A stretch of 64,000 nt of DNA from Magnetovibrio sp. (GCF_036568125.1 NZ_DATCTF010000019.1:124001-188000), one strand, 5' to 3'. Positions 44,856 through 53,914 are shown, numbered from the stretch's first letter. Translations and numbers: made by a program. Notes: generated by a model not told the origin, from the letters alone.

Positions 44856-46631
44856 TTATCGTTCCACCCCTGATCGGGTGTTTTGTTTCGGACGTATAAT
44901 CGGGCGCGTCTTGACGGGGAAGGCGCGATCCTTTTTTGGCGTGGGTAAGGGCGTTTCATTTGGATATGTTAACCGCGATGTCTGTTTAACTGGCGTCATA
45001 CCGTGTGTGCTTAGATCATATCTTGTCGGCTTTTGATATGTGATGGGAATACGCTGTGCTTGTGTCACAAGGTCAAAAATTCGCGCTGAGAGACGCAGGT
45101 TGTTCACTTCAGTCTCAATGCGCTTGGCAAAACGATTCAGTTCCCAAACGACGCGGTAACGGTCCTTATGGACTCGCCTGAGCCAAAAGCATTCAAAAAT
45201 GCCATCATCAGAGTTTGTAGTCCCCCGTGCGCGATTTGGCGGCAACGTTTTTTGGTGATACAGGACCTTCCGCAAGCGATCGAGTGTCATCGTTTCAAAC
45301 GCTTCGGCCCTGACGGGACCGAACCATTCCGGACGATGTCGGGCAACCCAGTTTGCCAGACGGGCACTCGAGCGTTTGCTGGAGGATGCGTTGGTTTGTC
45401 CAAAGTCGCTCGTGGCAAGACGGTGCCAGGAAACAAGAGCTCTATACGGATCAAGATACATTGGCCGAAATGTTTCCAACAAATCACGGTATTCATCGGG
45501 AACGTTTTTCGTTTTATTCGCAGCGCATTTCAAAACCAACTTACGTTTTAATAGGCCAAGTAGGTTTGGGGGTGGTGAAAGGGCCAGCCTTAAATATTTG
45601 GCGCACTGTTCGATCTTTCCATCCTGGAAGCATCTTAGAGCGCCTGCGCGCGCCTGCTGGAGCTGGTTTACACCCTCTGCCATCGGGGCGCCAATCGTTC
45701 GTGCGCAAATCTCCGAGACGGGTGCGTCTCGCCAATACAGGCGTGTGTTGGTCAACGGCACGGCCCCGGACATGATGTGGTCCCGCAACTTGGCGCGATC
45801 GACACGACGGGTTGCGTCGTAATCAAAACCGGCACGCTTCAAATGCTTTGCAAAGACCACGCGAAGCCCATGAAGGTAATCGCCATAAATGTCAGAATGG
45901 ATGCGTCCACCCAAATCAGAGAGTGCCCTGACGATGACATGCGCGTGGGTGTGCTGCGTGTGCCCGCTATGAATACACCATAACGCTCTATGCCCATTAG
46001 CGGTAAATGCCTCGTCAATGGTTGCGTCAACGGCGGCCTGGAAACGTGAAAGTTCGCTCTCTTCTTCTAAGTCGTCTTCTATTGAGAGGATCAAGTGCCA
46101 AGTCTGGATGTATTGTCTTCGCCGAGGCTGTGGATGTTGGGGGGCATCTAAGTTTTCACCACTGTCGTTCAATTCCCATGTCTGCATCTCAGAGCACGCC
46201 GCGGTTGGTGTTATCGCATCACCGAATTCATTGAACAACGTAATGCCTTCGCGCTCGGCCTTGGTGTCTTGCGAACGTATTCTGGCGATGTATTTAAGTT
46301 GTGAGATGGCTTGGCTTTTGTGTTTGGTGCAAAATTTGACTGTAACGGCGGCCTCCCGACCTTGGGTATGCTCGTACCTCCAATTGAGTACGTTGCTGCG
46401 GCTGATGCGTTCTTGAACCCGCGGGCTGGAAGCCGTGCGTGTCTTGAACGTGTAGGAGGATTTGCCACTCTTTAGCCTTTGCGGAAACCGCTTATCCATG
46501 ATGCGCATCACGAGCTGTTCGTCAGCATCTCTGAAGCGTCCTAGCTTAACGTGTTCCCAATCCTCTTGCGTATCGGTCACGGCAAGGCTCCATTCCTGAA
46601 TATTGGAATGATAACGGTGTGGAATGGCCAT
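44856..46631 (-). CDS. Relaxase / mobilization nuclease
   Basis: A 591-aa protein. The metal-binding three-His motif is His227-x-His229-x-His231 (HTHAHVIVRA), the hallmark of HUH/MobA-VirD2-type relaxases. Tyr114 in SQLKYIARI is the best candidate for the DNA-nicking tyrosine. The C-terminal 300 residues are basic and unrecognised. No obvious ribosome site precedes ATG 46631, so the start is uncertain. It would nick oriT and lead conjugative transfer with help from another element's secretion system. Confidence 0.75.
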   Translation of the reverse strand: MAIPHRYHSNIQEWSLAVTDTQEDWEHVKLGRFRDADEQLVMRIMDKRFPQRLKSGKSSYTFKTRTASSPRVQERISRSNVLNWRYEHTQGREAAVTVKFCTKHKSQAISQLKYIARIRSQDTKAEREGITLFNEFGDAITPTAACSEMQTWELNDSGENLDAPQHPQPRRRQYIQTWHLILSIEDDLEEESELSRFQAAVDATIDEAFTANGHRALWCIHSGHTQHTHAHVIVRALSDLGGRIHSDIYGDYLHGLRVVFAKHLKRAGFDYDATRRVDRAKLRDHIMSGAVPLTNTRLYWRDAPVSEICARTIGAPMAEGVNQLQQARAGALRCFQDGKIEQCAKYLRLALSPPPNLLGLLKRKLVLKCAANKTKNVPDEYRDLLETFRPMYLDPYRALVSWHRLATSDFGQTNASSSKRSSARLANWVARHRPEWFGPVRAEAFETMTLDRLRKVLYHQKTLPPNRARGTTNSDDGIFECFWLRRVHKDRYRVVWELNRFAKRIETEVNNLRLSARIFDLVTQAQRIPITYQKPTRYDLSTHGMTPVKQTSRLTYPNETPLPTPKKDRAFPVKTRPIIRPKQNTRSGVER

Positions 46632-46697
46632 GTCGGTAAGACGTTTTACCCTGATAGCGTTATTCTTAGGTTCTCGTGGTGCCAGCGATTCTGTGGA

Positions 46698-46949
46698 TCA
46701 ATCAAGCTTCTCTAAATCAGACAGAAAGGCCTTGGCGTCGAATTGAAGAATCTTCGCCAGTTTAAGGTACTCAACAACATCAAGGCGGCGCTGGCCGCTT
46801 TCCAGACGTGCAACGAAGGACTGATATTCGCCGAGCGCTTCGGCGAGCTCACTTTGCGTCATGCTTAGCTCTTCTCGTTGATGGATCAAAAAATCGATCA
46901 GAGCTCTGTGTTGATTTGAACCTAAGGTTTTTTCCAAAGCACCCTCCAT
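46698..46949 (-). CDS. XRE-family helix-turn-helix repressor
   Basis: An 83-aa Cro/C1-type protein. The HTH spans about 29-60: LSMTQSELAEALGEYQSFVARLESGQRRLDVVE (read as MTQSELAEALG and FVARLESGQRR). It lies upstream of the relaxase on the same strand and divergent from the secreted protein gene, so it could control either. Confidence 0.88.
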   Translation of the reverse strand: MEGALEKTLGSNQHRALIDFLIHQREELSMTQSELAEALGEYQSFVARLESGQRRLDVVEYLKLAKILQFDAKAFLSDLEKLD

Positions 46950-47051
46950 AAGGGAGCTTCACTTAATCTATTTTTCAGATTATCTTAAAATCAGATAATG
47001 CGTGTGTGGTGCGCATTTGATCTGTTATTGATTGATAGAGGGTTTGAAGAA

Positions 47052-47621
47052 ATGAGACGCGTGCTGAACCGATTGGCTCTTGTCACTGCCTGTATCTTAT
47101 TAGCAATTGCTCCACCAGCTCATGCCGGTGCGTTGTGTTCCTGGTTTGGGGTAGCGTGTGGCACAGGTACTTCTGAGCCGGAACTCTCTGACAAGATCGA
47201 CCAGAACAATCCACCAGAAGTGTTTTCGTTCACCGTGTCGGGAAAATTCGATGAATGGGCCGATCTCACGCCGAGAACGTTTGTATGCGACACCCGTAAA
47301 CGCGAAGACCGCGCGTGCGTGTGGCAAGGCTACATTCCCGAGATCAAACGCAACGCGGTCCTGTCGTTCAAACCATTTCCACATGACCGCGGTATGTATA
47401 AAGTCCGCGGAATCATCGCCAACAAATTCGGCAAAGACACAAGTTTTGCAGGCAGCATCTCTGCACCGAATGGCGATTATATTATGGATGAAATGAGCAT
47501 CACAAACCTGTCGCAAAACCCGTTCATCATTGAATATTACGGGCGCGACTATATGGGCAACATCGATTTCAAGAAAAAACACGGCCACCTCTCAGTTGCC
47601 TTTAAAGAGGTATTAAAATGA
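47052..47621 (+). CDS. Secreted protein, unknown
   Basis: A 189-aa exported protein. Sec signal to about residue 24 (PPAHA|G). The mature part is predicted mostly beta, with cysteines ALCSWFGVAC near the start and CDTRKREDRAC in the middle, which may form disulfides. MRRVLNR (47052) is preferred to the ORF start 18 codons upstream because GAGGG precedes it. Its stop overlaps the next start in ATGA. No family recognised. It is divergent from the XRE gene. Confidence 0.65.
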   Translation: MRRVLNRLALVTACILLAIAPPAHAGALCSWFGVACGTGTSEPELSDKIDQNNPPEVFSFTVSGKFDEWADLTPRTFVCDTRKREDRACVWQGYIPEIKRNAVLSFKPFPHDRGMYKVRGIIANKFGKDTSFAGSISAPNGDYIMDEMSITNLSQNPFIIEYYGRDYMGNIDFKKKHGHLSVAFKEVLK

Positions 47622-47803
47622 GCCTTCATAAACTGCGTACGTTTTGGAGTTTTTTCATTCCCGACTGTCGGCCAGTACGCATGGCAAACGACAACAAGGG
47701 ATCACTCAACATCCGCTCGGCGGTCCTGCCATGGCGGCTTGAAGACTTGCCGGTCATCCGAACGAAGGAGCAGGCAACCAAGCCGACGATCAAACCAGTT
47801 TAG
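47618..47803 (+). CDS. Small protein coupled to the secreted protein, unknown
   Basis: A 61-aa frame beginning in an ATGA overlap with the upstream stop. It starts MSLHKLRTFWSFFIPD and has no signal or membrane segment. The overlap is the main support. Confidence 0.4.
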   Translation: MSLHKLRTFWSFFIPDCRPVRMANDNKGSLNIRSAVLPWRLEDLPVIRTKEQATKPTIKPV

Positions 47804-48148
47804 CCAGCGATCCAGCACACCTGAAATCCAGTGCCTATACGGTTACAGGTATTACGTTTCGCTATTCCTGCAAAACCTATGGCTTAGTCTTGACGCAGAT
47901 AACGAATTGAAATTAAAAATTGTTTTATGCTTCGATCGATAACGCGAAAGCTTTGATTGTGGCGTCGCATTAATTTTTTACAAATCTGTTGTGACTGCCT
48001 CCAAAATGGATGTGGCCCTATGCATTTTACTCGTGGCGCACCACAAATCACCTGTAACCCTCAGCCAATCGGTTGTGACCCATTTTTGAGGCAGTAGTGA
48101 TTGACTGAGCAGTTCCTAAAATTGGGGAGCAACAAGGGGAGTTTTTTT
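47804..48148. other. AT-rich stretch, no gene seen
   Basis: 345 bp between the small proteins and the next ORF. No protein-like frame, no tRNA fragment, no strong hairpin with T-run was seen. Possibly decayed DNA at the right end of the element. Confidence 0.4.
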
Positions 48149-48340
48149 ATGATGACAACCGAAACGAACCGGGATTATTTGCTAGGTAATCCGACAGGAT
48201 CAGACTACTTCGTTCGCTACCTGACAGGCCAACTGACGCCAGATGAAATTACCGAAGTCGAACGCCAGTTTCACGGACCACGAACTCCGTCCTGGCCACC
48301 AACTAATTGCCCGCACACGACGTCACTTATCATTGGGTGA
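48149..48340 (+). CDS. Small protein resembling the N-terminus of an anti-sigma/zf-HC2 protein
   Basis: A 63-aa frame. AAGGGGAG sits 7-14 nt before ATG 48149. DYFVRYLTGQLTPDEITEVERQF recalls the LxxYLxGELSPEE start of anti-sigma factors (read as YLTGQLTPDEI). After residue about 42 the composition turns odd (PPTNCPHTTS), which suggests a truncation or frameshift. It lies head-on to flgL. Confidence 0.35.
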   Translation: MMTTETNRDYLLGNPTGSDYFVRYLTGQLTPDEITEVERQFHGPRTPSWPPTNCPHTTSLIIG

Positions 48341-48350
48341 TGTTTTCTAC

Positions 48351-49262
48351 TCATAGAAAGTCACTTAGTCTTAACTGAGATATTTTGGCCGTGGCTGAAT
48401 AACTCGCTTCAAGCTGTGCTTGGATTTGCTCCTGTTGAGTAATTACGGCTGCAAGGTCGACGTGCTTGATATCGCTAACCATCGCATCCAAATAAAGCTG
48501 ATACTCGATTTCGCCATCAATCACATCCGACAAACTGCTCGCGCTTGCAGACAGGCTGGATTGAATCACCAAGAGTTCATCAATCGCTTGATTGACCAAG
48601 TCGTAGGCCTCGTTAAGGCTAGTGTTGTCCTGCGGGTTTTCCGAGGCATTGGCCCCGATGCTCAGGGCCCGTATCGCTTTTTCGAAACCACTGGCGTTGG
48701 CCGTAACGCCGTATTCAATTTCTCTGGTTTGCGACGTACGGATCGAGGCAATCGCGTCATCGCCTTGGTAATAAGAGGTGTCCGCCGATGTCGGCGCCGT
48801 TTGTGGCGCATACGGCGGGTTGCCTATATCGACAGGAGGGCGATCCGTAACACCGCCGCCAAACAGATAGCGCCCCGAAACTTCAAGGTTGGCAAGATCC
48901 GCGAAACTTTCCAGAGCCACCTGGGCATTCTCATTGAGCGCCGAAGCCCCAGCATTTTGCCCACTGATCGCGGAACTCAGGTCCACCTGATAGTTTGACA
49001 ACACATCCACCATAGCGTCGACGGCGCTGTACTGGGATTCGATCCGCGCTTGCACAAGCCCACCCTGCTCGACCACCTTGTTCGAACGCGTCACTTCATT
49101 TTCCAAGCTCACCACACGTTCGGTGTTGGAAGACAAGTCCCTGTAACTTTCGGCCTTTTGTTCCGATGAAAGTTGTTTTTGAACGGCCGCGAAGTCGGAT
49201 TCGATCCGCATCATGCTTGTGATGGACATCTGATACTGGCCCATGGTTGAGACTCTACTCAT
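48351..49262 (-). CDS. flgL: Flagellar hook-associated protein 3 (FlgL)
   Basis: A 303-aa hook-filament junction protein. It starts MSRVSTMGQYQMSITSMMR and has the flagellin-type helical N-terminus and C-terminal coiled coil (ISQLRLSDFL). ATG 49262 follows GAGGAAG and leaves 7 bp after flgK; the frame's earlier Met overlaps flgK. Last gene of the flgD block. Confidence 0.9.
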   Translation of the reverse strand: MSRVSTMGQYQMSITSMMRIESDFAAVQKQLSSEQKAESYRDLSSNTERVVSLENEVTRSNKVVEQGGLVQARIESQYSAVDAMVDVLSNYQVDLSSAISGQNAGASALNENAQVALESFADLANLEVSGRYLFGGGVTDRPPVDIGNPPYAPQTAPTSADTSYYQGDDAIASIRTSQTREIEYGVTANASGFEKAIRALSIGANASENPQDNTSLNEAYDLVNQAIDELLVIQSSLSASASSLSDVIDGEIEYQLYLDAMVSDIKHVDLAAVITQQEQIQAQLEASYSATAKISQLRLSDFL

Positions 49263-49269
49263 GGCTTCC

Positions 49270-51015
49270 TCATCTCGATACGGCATGTAAAAGGGAATCG
49301 AACATTTCCGAGAGTACGCCGAGCACTTGAGCCGAAGCCGAATAATGTTCTTCGAGGGCGGTTATTTTCGCGGTTTCTTCATCCAAGTTGACGCCGCTTT
49401 CGTTGTTCAACTGCAGCTTCAAGTCGTCGTGAACAAGGGCCTCGGTTTGGGCCGCATCATCAACAATCGATGCTTCGACGGATAGGGAGGAGAGAATACT
49501 CGTCGCATACTCCGAAAGCGTCGATGTCTGAGCGCCAAGATCACCGATCTGGCCGAACGCATAATCTTGAGACAAAGCCTCCTCCATCGCTTGCGCGACA
49601 CTTGCATCCCCGGCACTCAGAGCCTGATCCCCCACCGTCAGCCCTGCCGCTGCGTTCAATTGGCCCGTAGAAAGATGTTTGGGGTTATCGATGAGGTCTT
49701 GGTGGACAGCTATGGTGTCTGATGAAGTGCCCGTAAACACGGAGTTGAAACCAAAAAAAGAAGACACCCCAATTCCTGAAGCCCCCACAGCACTGTCCAT
49801 TTCACCGACCGACACCCCCAGGCTGGGGTTATCGCTGGATATCGTCAGGTGCCCACCCGCATCGAATCCCGCGCTGAGACCGGGGATGGCGTTGATGGCG
49901 TCGGCCAACTGTTGGTTGGTGGGGTAGAGAGACAAGTCCAGATCCGCAACGGAAACCGCTATGCCCGTGCTGTCCACCAAAGCCAACCTCATCGTGCCGG
50001 TTCCCGAAAAGGCATTGCCGGGGATCTGAACCTCAGATCCCGTCACGGCATTGAGCGGTGGGTTGGGTGTGCCGACATTGTGCGCCGCGTTAACCCCATC
50101 TATAAGGGTTTTGGCAAACGCATCCAACTCGGCCTGTTTGGCGACAAGCGTGTCATCACGAAGTTCAATCAAAGCGCCAATTTCGCCAGATTTGAGCGAC
50201 CCTGTAATATCTCGACCGCTGAGCACAACTGCATCGAAACCGCCCGGGTAGGCCGTTCCCGATGTGACGGTTCCTGCGGGGGTGTAGCTCAATTCACGTG
50301 CGTGACTGTCAACAAGCGGCTTTCCGTCCGTTGTATAGATATGCAGTTCTTTGTTTGCCGTCTCGAAGTACGTCACCTCCAAGAGACTGGATACCTCTTC
50401 GAGTTCGATACGACGACGGTCTTGTAAGTCAGCTGTCGATTCACCTTTAACGGTACGCGTCGATATTTCTGCGTTCAGGCTCTCGATGTTTGCGAGCTTT
50501 TGATTGAGTTCGTCGACTTTCTGATCAATCTGAGAATCAATCTGCGTGCGTTGCTTTTGGATACCATCGCTCAGCGTATTAAGTTCATCGGCGAGCGTGC
50601 CAAAAGACGAAACCGCGGCTTCTTTTTGCGTCGTACTTTCCGGCGTCACCACCAGATCGCCAACGGCCGCTTGTACGTTCACGGTCTTATGGGACAAGCT
50701 ATCCGCGCTATACGGCGTACCGAACGTATTGAGCGTTTTTTCAAGATAAGCCGATTTGGTGGTGCTGTAAGCATGACGCGAGGTCGCATCGACCAACGAC
50801 TTGACGAGATCCTCGTTCATATACGACGACACCTTGTCGGCCCTGACGCCCGTGGCGACCCCGCCGCTCATGGTGGTTTGCGAGGCCGATCTTTTAACGC
50901 TGTAACCTTCGACTGAAGCATTGGCGATGTTTTTCGACGAAATCGAAGTCTGATATTCGCTGGTCGTCAAAGCGCTGACGGCTGCGTTGCGAGCTGCACG
51001 TAGATCCATAGCCAT
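49270..51015 (-). CDS. flgK: Flagellar hook-associated protein 1 (FlgK)
   Basis: A 581-aa junction protein between hook and FlgL. The rod/hook-type N-terminus (SEYQTSISSKNIANASVEGYSVKR, read as SSKNIANASVEGYS) and C-terminal helix (SAQVLGVLSEMFDSLLHAV) are typical. A long coiled segment lies at about 140-190. Met1 or Met3 may be the start. Confidence 0.92.
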   Translation of the reverse strand: MAMDLRAARNAAVSALTTSEYQTSISSKNIANASVEGYSVKRSASQTTMSGGVATGVRADKVSSYMNEDLVKSLVDATSRHAYSTTKSAYLEKTLNTFGTPYSADSLSHKTVNVQAAVGDLVVTPESTTQKEAAVSSFGTLADELNTLSDGIQKQRTQIDSQIDQKVDELNQKLANIESLNAEISTRTVKGESTADLQDRRRIELEEVSSLLEVTYFETANKELHIYTTDGKPLVDSHARELSYTPAGTVTSGTAYPGGFDAVVLSGRDITGSLKSGEIGALIELRDDTLVAKQAELDAFAKTLIDGVNAAHNVGTPNPPLNAVTGSEVQIPGNAFSGTGTMRLALVDSTGIAVSVADLDLSLYPTNQQLADAINAIPGLSAGFDAGGHLTISSDNPSLGVSVGEMDSAVGASGIGVSSFFGFNSVFTGTSSDTIAVHQDLIDNPKHLSTGQLNAAAGLTVGDQALSAGDASVAQAMEEALSQDYAFGQIGDLGAQTSTLSEYATSILSSLSVEASIVDDAAQTEALVHDDLKLQLNNESGVNLDEETAKITALEEHYSASAQVLGVLSEMFDSLLHAVSR

Positions 51016-51027
51016 CTTGCACGATCC

Positions 51028-51471
51028 CTATATGAGCCGCCCCAGGGCAACCCCCAAAGGCAGACCTTGATCACATGTATCCCCATCGGCGCGATACGGC
51101 TGCAACGTGCGGTTTTGATGCCGCTTCCAAGCACCGATGCCGACACTTATTTTTTCTGCGCTGGATATTTTTTGCGCCGTCAACAACCTGATGTTCATTT
51201 TCATGGTTTCCCTGACCGCAGCCAACTGCGGCTCGAGATTTTCCAGATGATTTTGCGGCTCATCGAGGCCGTCCAAAAACTGTTCCCGATACGATGCCCA
51301 TAAACGCTGCAAGTATCTCCCTGTGCGTTTTTTCGAATCTGCTGTTTGCCGTAAAACGTTGATATCGCCATTTTGAATCGCGCTGTTTTCCAGCACCAAA
51401 ATGTCCTCCAAAGCTTGCAAGGCATTGTTCAATTCGAGGATGCAGTCCAGTTCAGGTTTTGTTTCTCGCAA
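51028..51471 (-). CDS. FlgN-like chaperone for hook-associated proteins
   Basis: A 147-aa helical protein. A leucine-rich helix at 10-35 and a coiled segment near 60-105 fit the FlgN fold; position right before flgK fits its role in exporting FlgK and FlgL. It starts with TTG (51471), with GGAGGG 6 nt upstream. The start lies inside the preceding gene (20-nt overlap). Sequence identity to known FlgN is not obvious, so the name rests on context. Confidence 0.6.
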   Translation of the reverse strand: MRETKPELDCILELNNALQALEDILVLENSAIQNGDINVLRQTADSKKRTGRYLQRLWASYREQFLDGLDEPQNHLENLEPQLAAVRETMKMNIRLLTAQKISSAEKISVGIGAWKRHQNRTLQPYRADGDTCDQGLPLGVALGRLI

Positions 51472-51805
51472 TGTGATGCCCTCCGTTTGCGTAGCAAGAC
51501 GCCACTTGACGTCGCACCGTCAAAGCATGAATTTCCGCGCCGACCTTGGCTTGCTCGTCACCAAGACGGCGCGCAATGCTCTGAATGCTTTCAAGGTTGC
51601 TGATGATTTGAGCCTCGATGCGGCGGCGCTCTGGACCCTGTACACTTGAGAGAGCCTGGGTAATGTTTGTCGCCGCCAATTCAGCAGTCTTCGGGGTCAG
51701 TTCATCAACACCGAAAAAAGCCCGACACTGAGCCAATACACGCTGGCTATCGGCATCCAATTTTGCGTCATTTTCTACGCTTTTGTATTGGTTCTTGGGT
51801 TTCAT
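51452..51805 (-). CDS. Unknown helical protein in the flagellar operon
   Basis: A 117-aa protein, mostly helical, no signal, no membrane segment: DADSQRVLAQCRAFFGVDELTPKTAELAATNI then a coiled segment. It lies between flgE and the FlgN-like gene and overlaps the latter by 20 nt. It does not carry the C-terminal FlgM pattern. Perhaps a flagellar export chaperone or regulator. Confidence 0.6.
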   Translation of the reverse strand: MKPKNQYKSVENDAKLDADSQRVLAQCRAFFGVDELTPKTAELAATNITQALSSVQGPERRRIEAQIISNLESIQSIARRLGDEQAKVGAEIHALTVRRQVASCYANGGHHIARNKT

Positions 51806-51841
51806 GTCGGCAACCTCTTTTCACAGAATCAAAGGGACGGG

Positions 51842-53119
51842 TTACAAGGCGTTCATCAACTCTCGGAACATATCGTCAGAGGTGCTGATGATTTGCGAAG
51901 CCGCCGAATAAGCTTGCTGGGCAACAATCATGTCGGTCAGTTCTTTTGATGTATCGACGGTTGAGGATTCCAACGCGAACCCCATCACAAAACCCGCGCC
52001 GCCATGCCCTGGGTTGTTGAGCACGTAATCGCCGGATTGTTCCGAGGCTAGGTAAACGTTTCCTGTGCCGGCGATAAGGCCATCCGGGTTGTTGAACGTG
52101 GCCAGGGGAATTTGATAAATCGGCCGCTCCTGGCCATTATCGAAGGTGGCGACGATACGGCCGCTGTTATCGATATATGCTGTTTCAAACGCACCAAGAC
52201 GCAGACCGTTTTGCGAGGCCGAAGTCAAATCGACGGCGGGGTTGCTTCCATTGCTGCTGGCATATTGGCTCAACCCATCTGCACGCCCGACCGTTCCGAG
52301 ATCATATGTGATCGTGCTGTTCGCGGCGCCTGAGGTCCAGCCGGTGACCGTCAAATCAACCTGTGCCGGGGTAGTGCTGGCAAGTGTGCCATCGGGATTG
52401 AAAACGATTTGCACCGGTCCGCCCGCCGAGGTGCCTGTGGTGATTGTCGGATCGGCGGTGCTCACCGGATCGGAAAAGCTAAGCTCCCAAGTGTTGATGC
52501 CGGTTTTCTGCCACGCATAATCGATGGTATGGCTGACACCAAGCGAATCATATGCCTCCGTAGAGGTGACGAACGCATCACCCACCGCTGCGTCCGCAGG
52601 TAGGTTGGCGACAAAGCCAATGTCTGTGGTTGCCGCCGCAGACCCCGTTACAGCCGATACATTTACGACCTCCAGGCTAGAAACCGATCCGTTGGCAGCC
52701 GTCACAGCATTGCCCGCTGAATCGAGCGGCCACCCTTGAAGGTAATACCCGCTGTCATTCACCAGATAGCCTTCAGAATCGGTCGAGAACCCTCCCGCGC
52801 GGGTATAAGCGAAATTCTCACCGTTTGCCGTATCGCTGACCACGAAGAACCCATTTCCGTCGATGGCCATATCCGTTGACGACCCCGCGCTTTCGACCAA
52901 GCCCTGCATCGCCACGTTTTGCGTGGAGCTATAAGTCACCCCGCCACTGCTGGTCGAGTTTTGCGAATATGGGTCCGTTATCAATGTACGGAAACTCATG
53001 TCCGCCGCCTTATACCCAACGGTCCCGGCATTAGCCAAGTTTGTCGATATCATAGACAGGTTGGTGCTCTGTGCATTCAAGGCCGTGGTTGCGATGTACA
53101 ACGCCGAATTCGAACTCAT
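51842..53119 (-). CDS. flgE: Flagellar hook protein FlgE
   Basis: A 425-aa hook subunit. N-terminal LSMISTNLANAGTVGYKAAD, the FlgE D1 motifs GNGFFVVSD and the C-terminal rod/hook helix (DMIVAQQAYSAASQIISTSDDMFRELMNAL, read as MIVAQQAYSAAS and TSDDMFRELM) are in place. It follows flgD by 30 bp with GGAGG upstream. Confidence 0.95.
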   Translation of the reverse strand: MSSNSALYIATTALNAQSTNLSMISTNLANAGTVGYKAADMSFRTLITDPYSQNSTSSGGVTYSSTQNVAMQGLVESAGSSTDMAIDGNGFFVVSDTANGENFAYTRAGGFSTDSEGYLVNDSGYYLQGWPLDSAGNAVTAANGSVSSLEVVNVSAVTGSAAATTDIGFVANLPADAAVGDAFVTSTEAYDSLGVSHTIDYAWQKTGINTWELSFSDPVSTADPTITTGTSAGGPVQIVFNPDGTLASTTPAQVDLTVTGWTSGAANSTITYDLGTVGRADGLSQYASSNGSNPAVDLTSASQNGLRLGAFETAYIDNSGRIVATFDNGQERPIYQIPLATFNNPDGLIAGTGNVYLASEQSGDYVLNNPGHGGAGFVMGFALESSTVDTSKELTDMIVAQQAYSAASQIISTSDDMFRELMNAL

Positions 53120-53149
53120 CTGCTTTCCTCCTCATTCCAATTCAAAGCG

Positions 53150-53818
53150 TTAGAGCTGCATGGCTGTAACGGTGCTTTTGGGAACGGCAACATTGTCAAG
53201 AAGCAAGGTCGCGCCATCACCGGACGCTTCGACTCCCGTCACGGTTCCGCGCACGGATGTGGTTGCGTTGACGGCTTGACCGCCGACCCCCACCGCACTG
53301 ACGGACAGAACATATGCGCCGTCGCTCGCCACGGCGCCGGTGTTGGTCACGCCGTCCCAGGTAAAGTCGTAATCACCTGCGCTGACGTTGTGTTTGCTGG
53401 TGGAATAAATTAGATCACCGTTGCGATCAGAGATCTGGATCGTAACATCGCTGGCTTCAGCATCGAGCGCATAGCGCCATTCGGCCGTTCCGCCAGAAAG
53501 CGGTGACGTGTCCCCCTCGGCCGTGATCGTCGTGCCCAGATAGGAACTAGCACCATCGTTCTCGATCGATTGCGCCATATCCAAAATGGTCGCAAGGGTG
53601 TCGTTAGTCAGCGATTGCTGCTCAATCTGCGACAGCGACATGAGTTGGCTGGTGTACTCGGTGGTGTCAACCGGATCGGTCGGGTCCTGGTGCTCCAATT
53701 CCGCAGCCAGAAGCGTTATCCACGTGTTGTACAGTTCCTCGCCGGATTGCACCTCCGACGAGCCGAGCACTTCATTGGTTGAATAGGTCCCCGTTGACAG
53801 GGCGGAAATGGTATCCAT
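53150..53818 (-). CDS. flgD: Flagellar hook-assembly scaffold FlgD
   Basis: A 222-aa hook cap protein. The N-terminal YNTWITLLAAELEHQDPTDPVDTTEYTSQL is the FlgD hallmark (read as LLAAELEHQDPTDP), followed by Tudor/FnIII-like domains (FTWDGVTNTG). ATG 53818 follows AAGGGAA; the earlier frame start is inside the promoter region. First gene of flgD-flgE-x-flgN-flgK-flgL. Confidence 0.93.
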   Translation of the reverse strand: MDTISALSTGTYSTNEVLGSSEVQSGEELYNTWITLLAAELEHQDPTDPVDTTEYTSQLMSLSQIEQQSLTNDTLATILDMAQSIENDGASSYLGTTITAEGDTSPLSGGTAEWRYALDAEASDVTIQISDRNGDLIYSTSKHNVSAGDYDFTWDGVTNTGAVASDGAYVLSVSAVGVGGQAVNATTSVRGTVTGVEASGDGATLLLDNVAVPKSTVTAMQL

Positions 53819-53881
53819 TTTCAGTTTCCCTTGAATCTGAACCTTGCCCAATACGGCACGGCCTTATTCGTTGCTCCCCTA

Positions 53882-53912
53882 TACACGGCAAGGGGACCGG
53901 AAAACTGGCGCA
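53882..53912 (-). promoter_or_regulatory. Putative flagellar promoter upstream of flgD
   Basis: The minus strand reads TGCGCCAGTTTT, then GGT and CCC, then CCGTG, a pattern also found upstream of fliC at 58885-58915 with no gap. The layout (CCAGTTTT-N11-GCCGTGTA) resembles a sigma-28 site (TAAAGTTT-N11-GCCGATAA) but is not canonical. It ends 64 nt before the flgD start. Confidence 0.6.
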
Positions 53913-53914
53913 AA

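Larger units (their letters stand above)
43049..48340. mobile_element. Remnant or incomplete integrative mobilizable element at tRNA-Glu
   Basis: Directly after tRNA-Glu the sequence becomes visibly more A/T-rich and gene-sparse. It carries element-type genes: DUF6499-like regulator, AlpA-like excisionase, MobC-like protein, relaxase and XRE repressor, then a secreted protein and small ORFs before the flagellar cluster. No integrase, no replication initiator and no second copy of the tRNA 3' end (GGTTCGAATCCCCTAGGGGA) were found, so the right boundary is only an estimate and the element may be dead or dependent on another. Confidence 0.6.

Noticed and set aside
47804-48148. Possible sRNA or promoter region in the AT-rich gap
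   Set aside because: No hairpin with a T-run and no good -35/-10 spacing could be found by eye.
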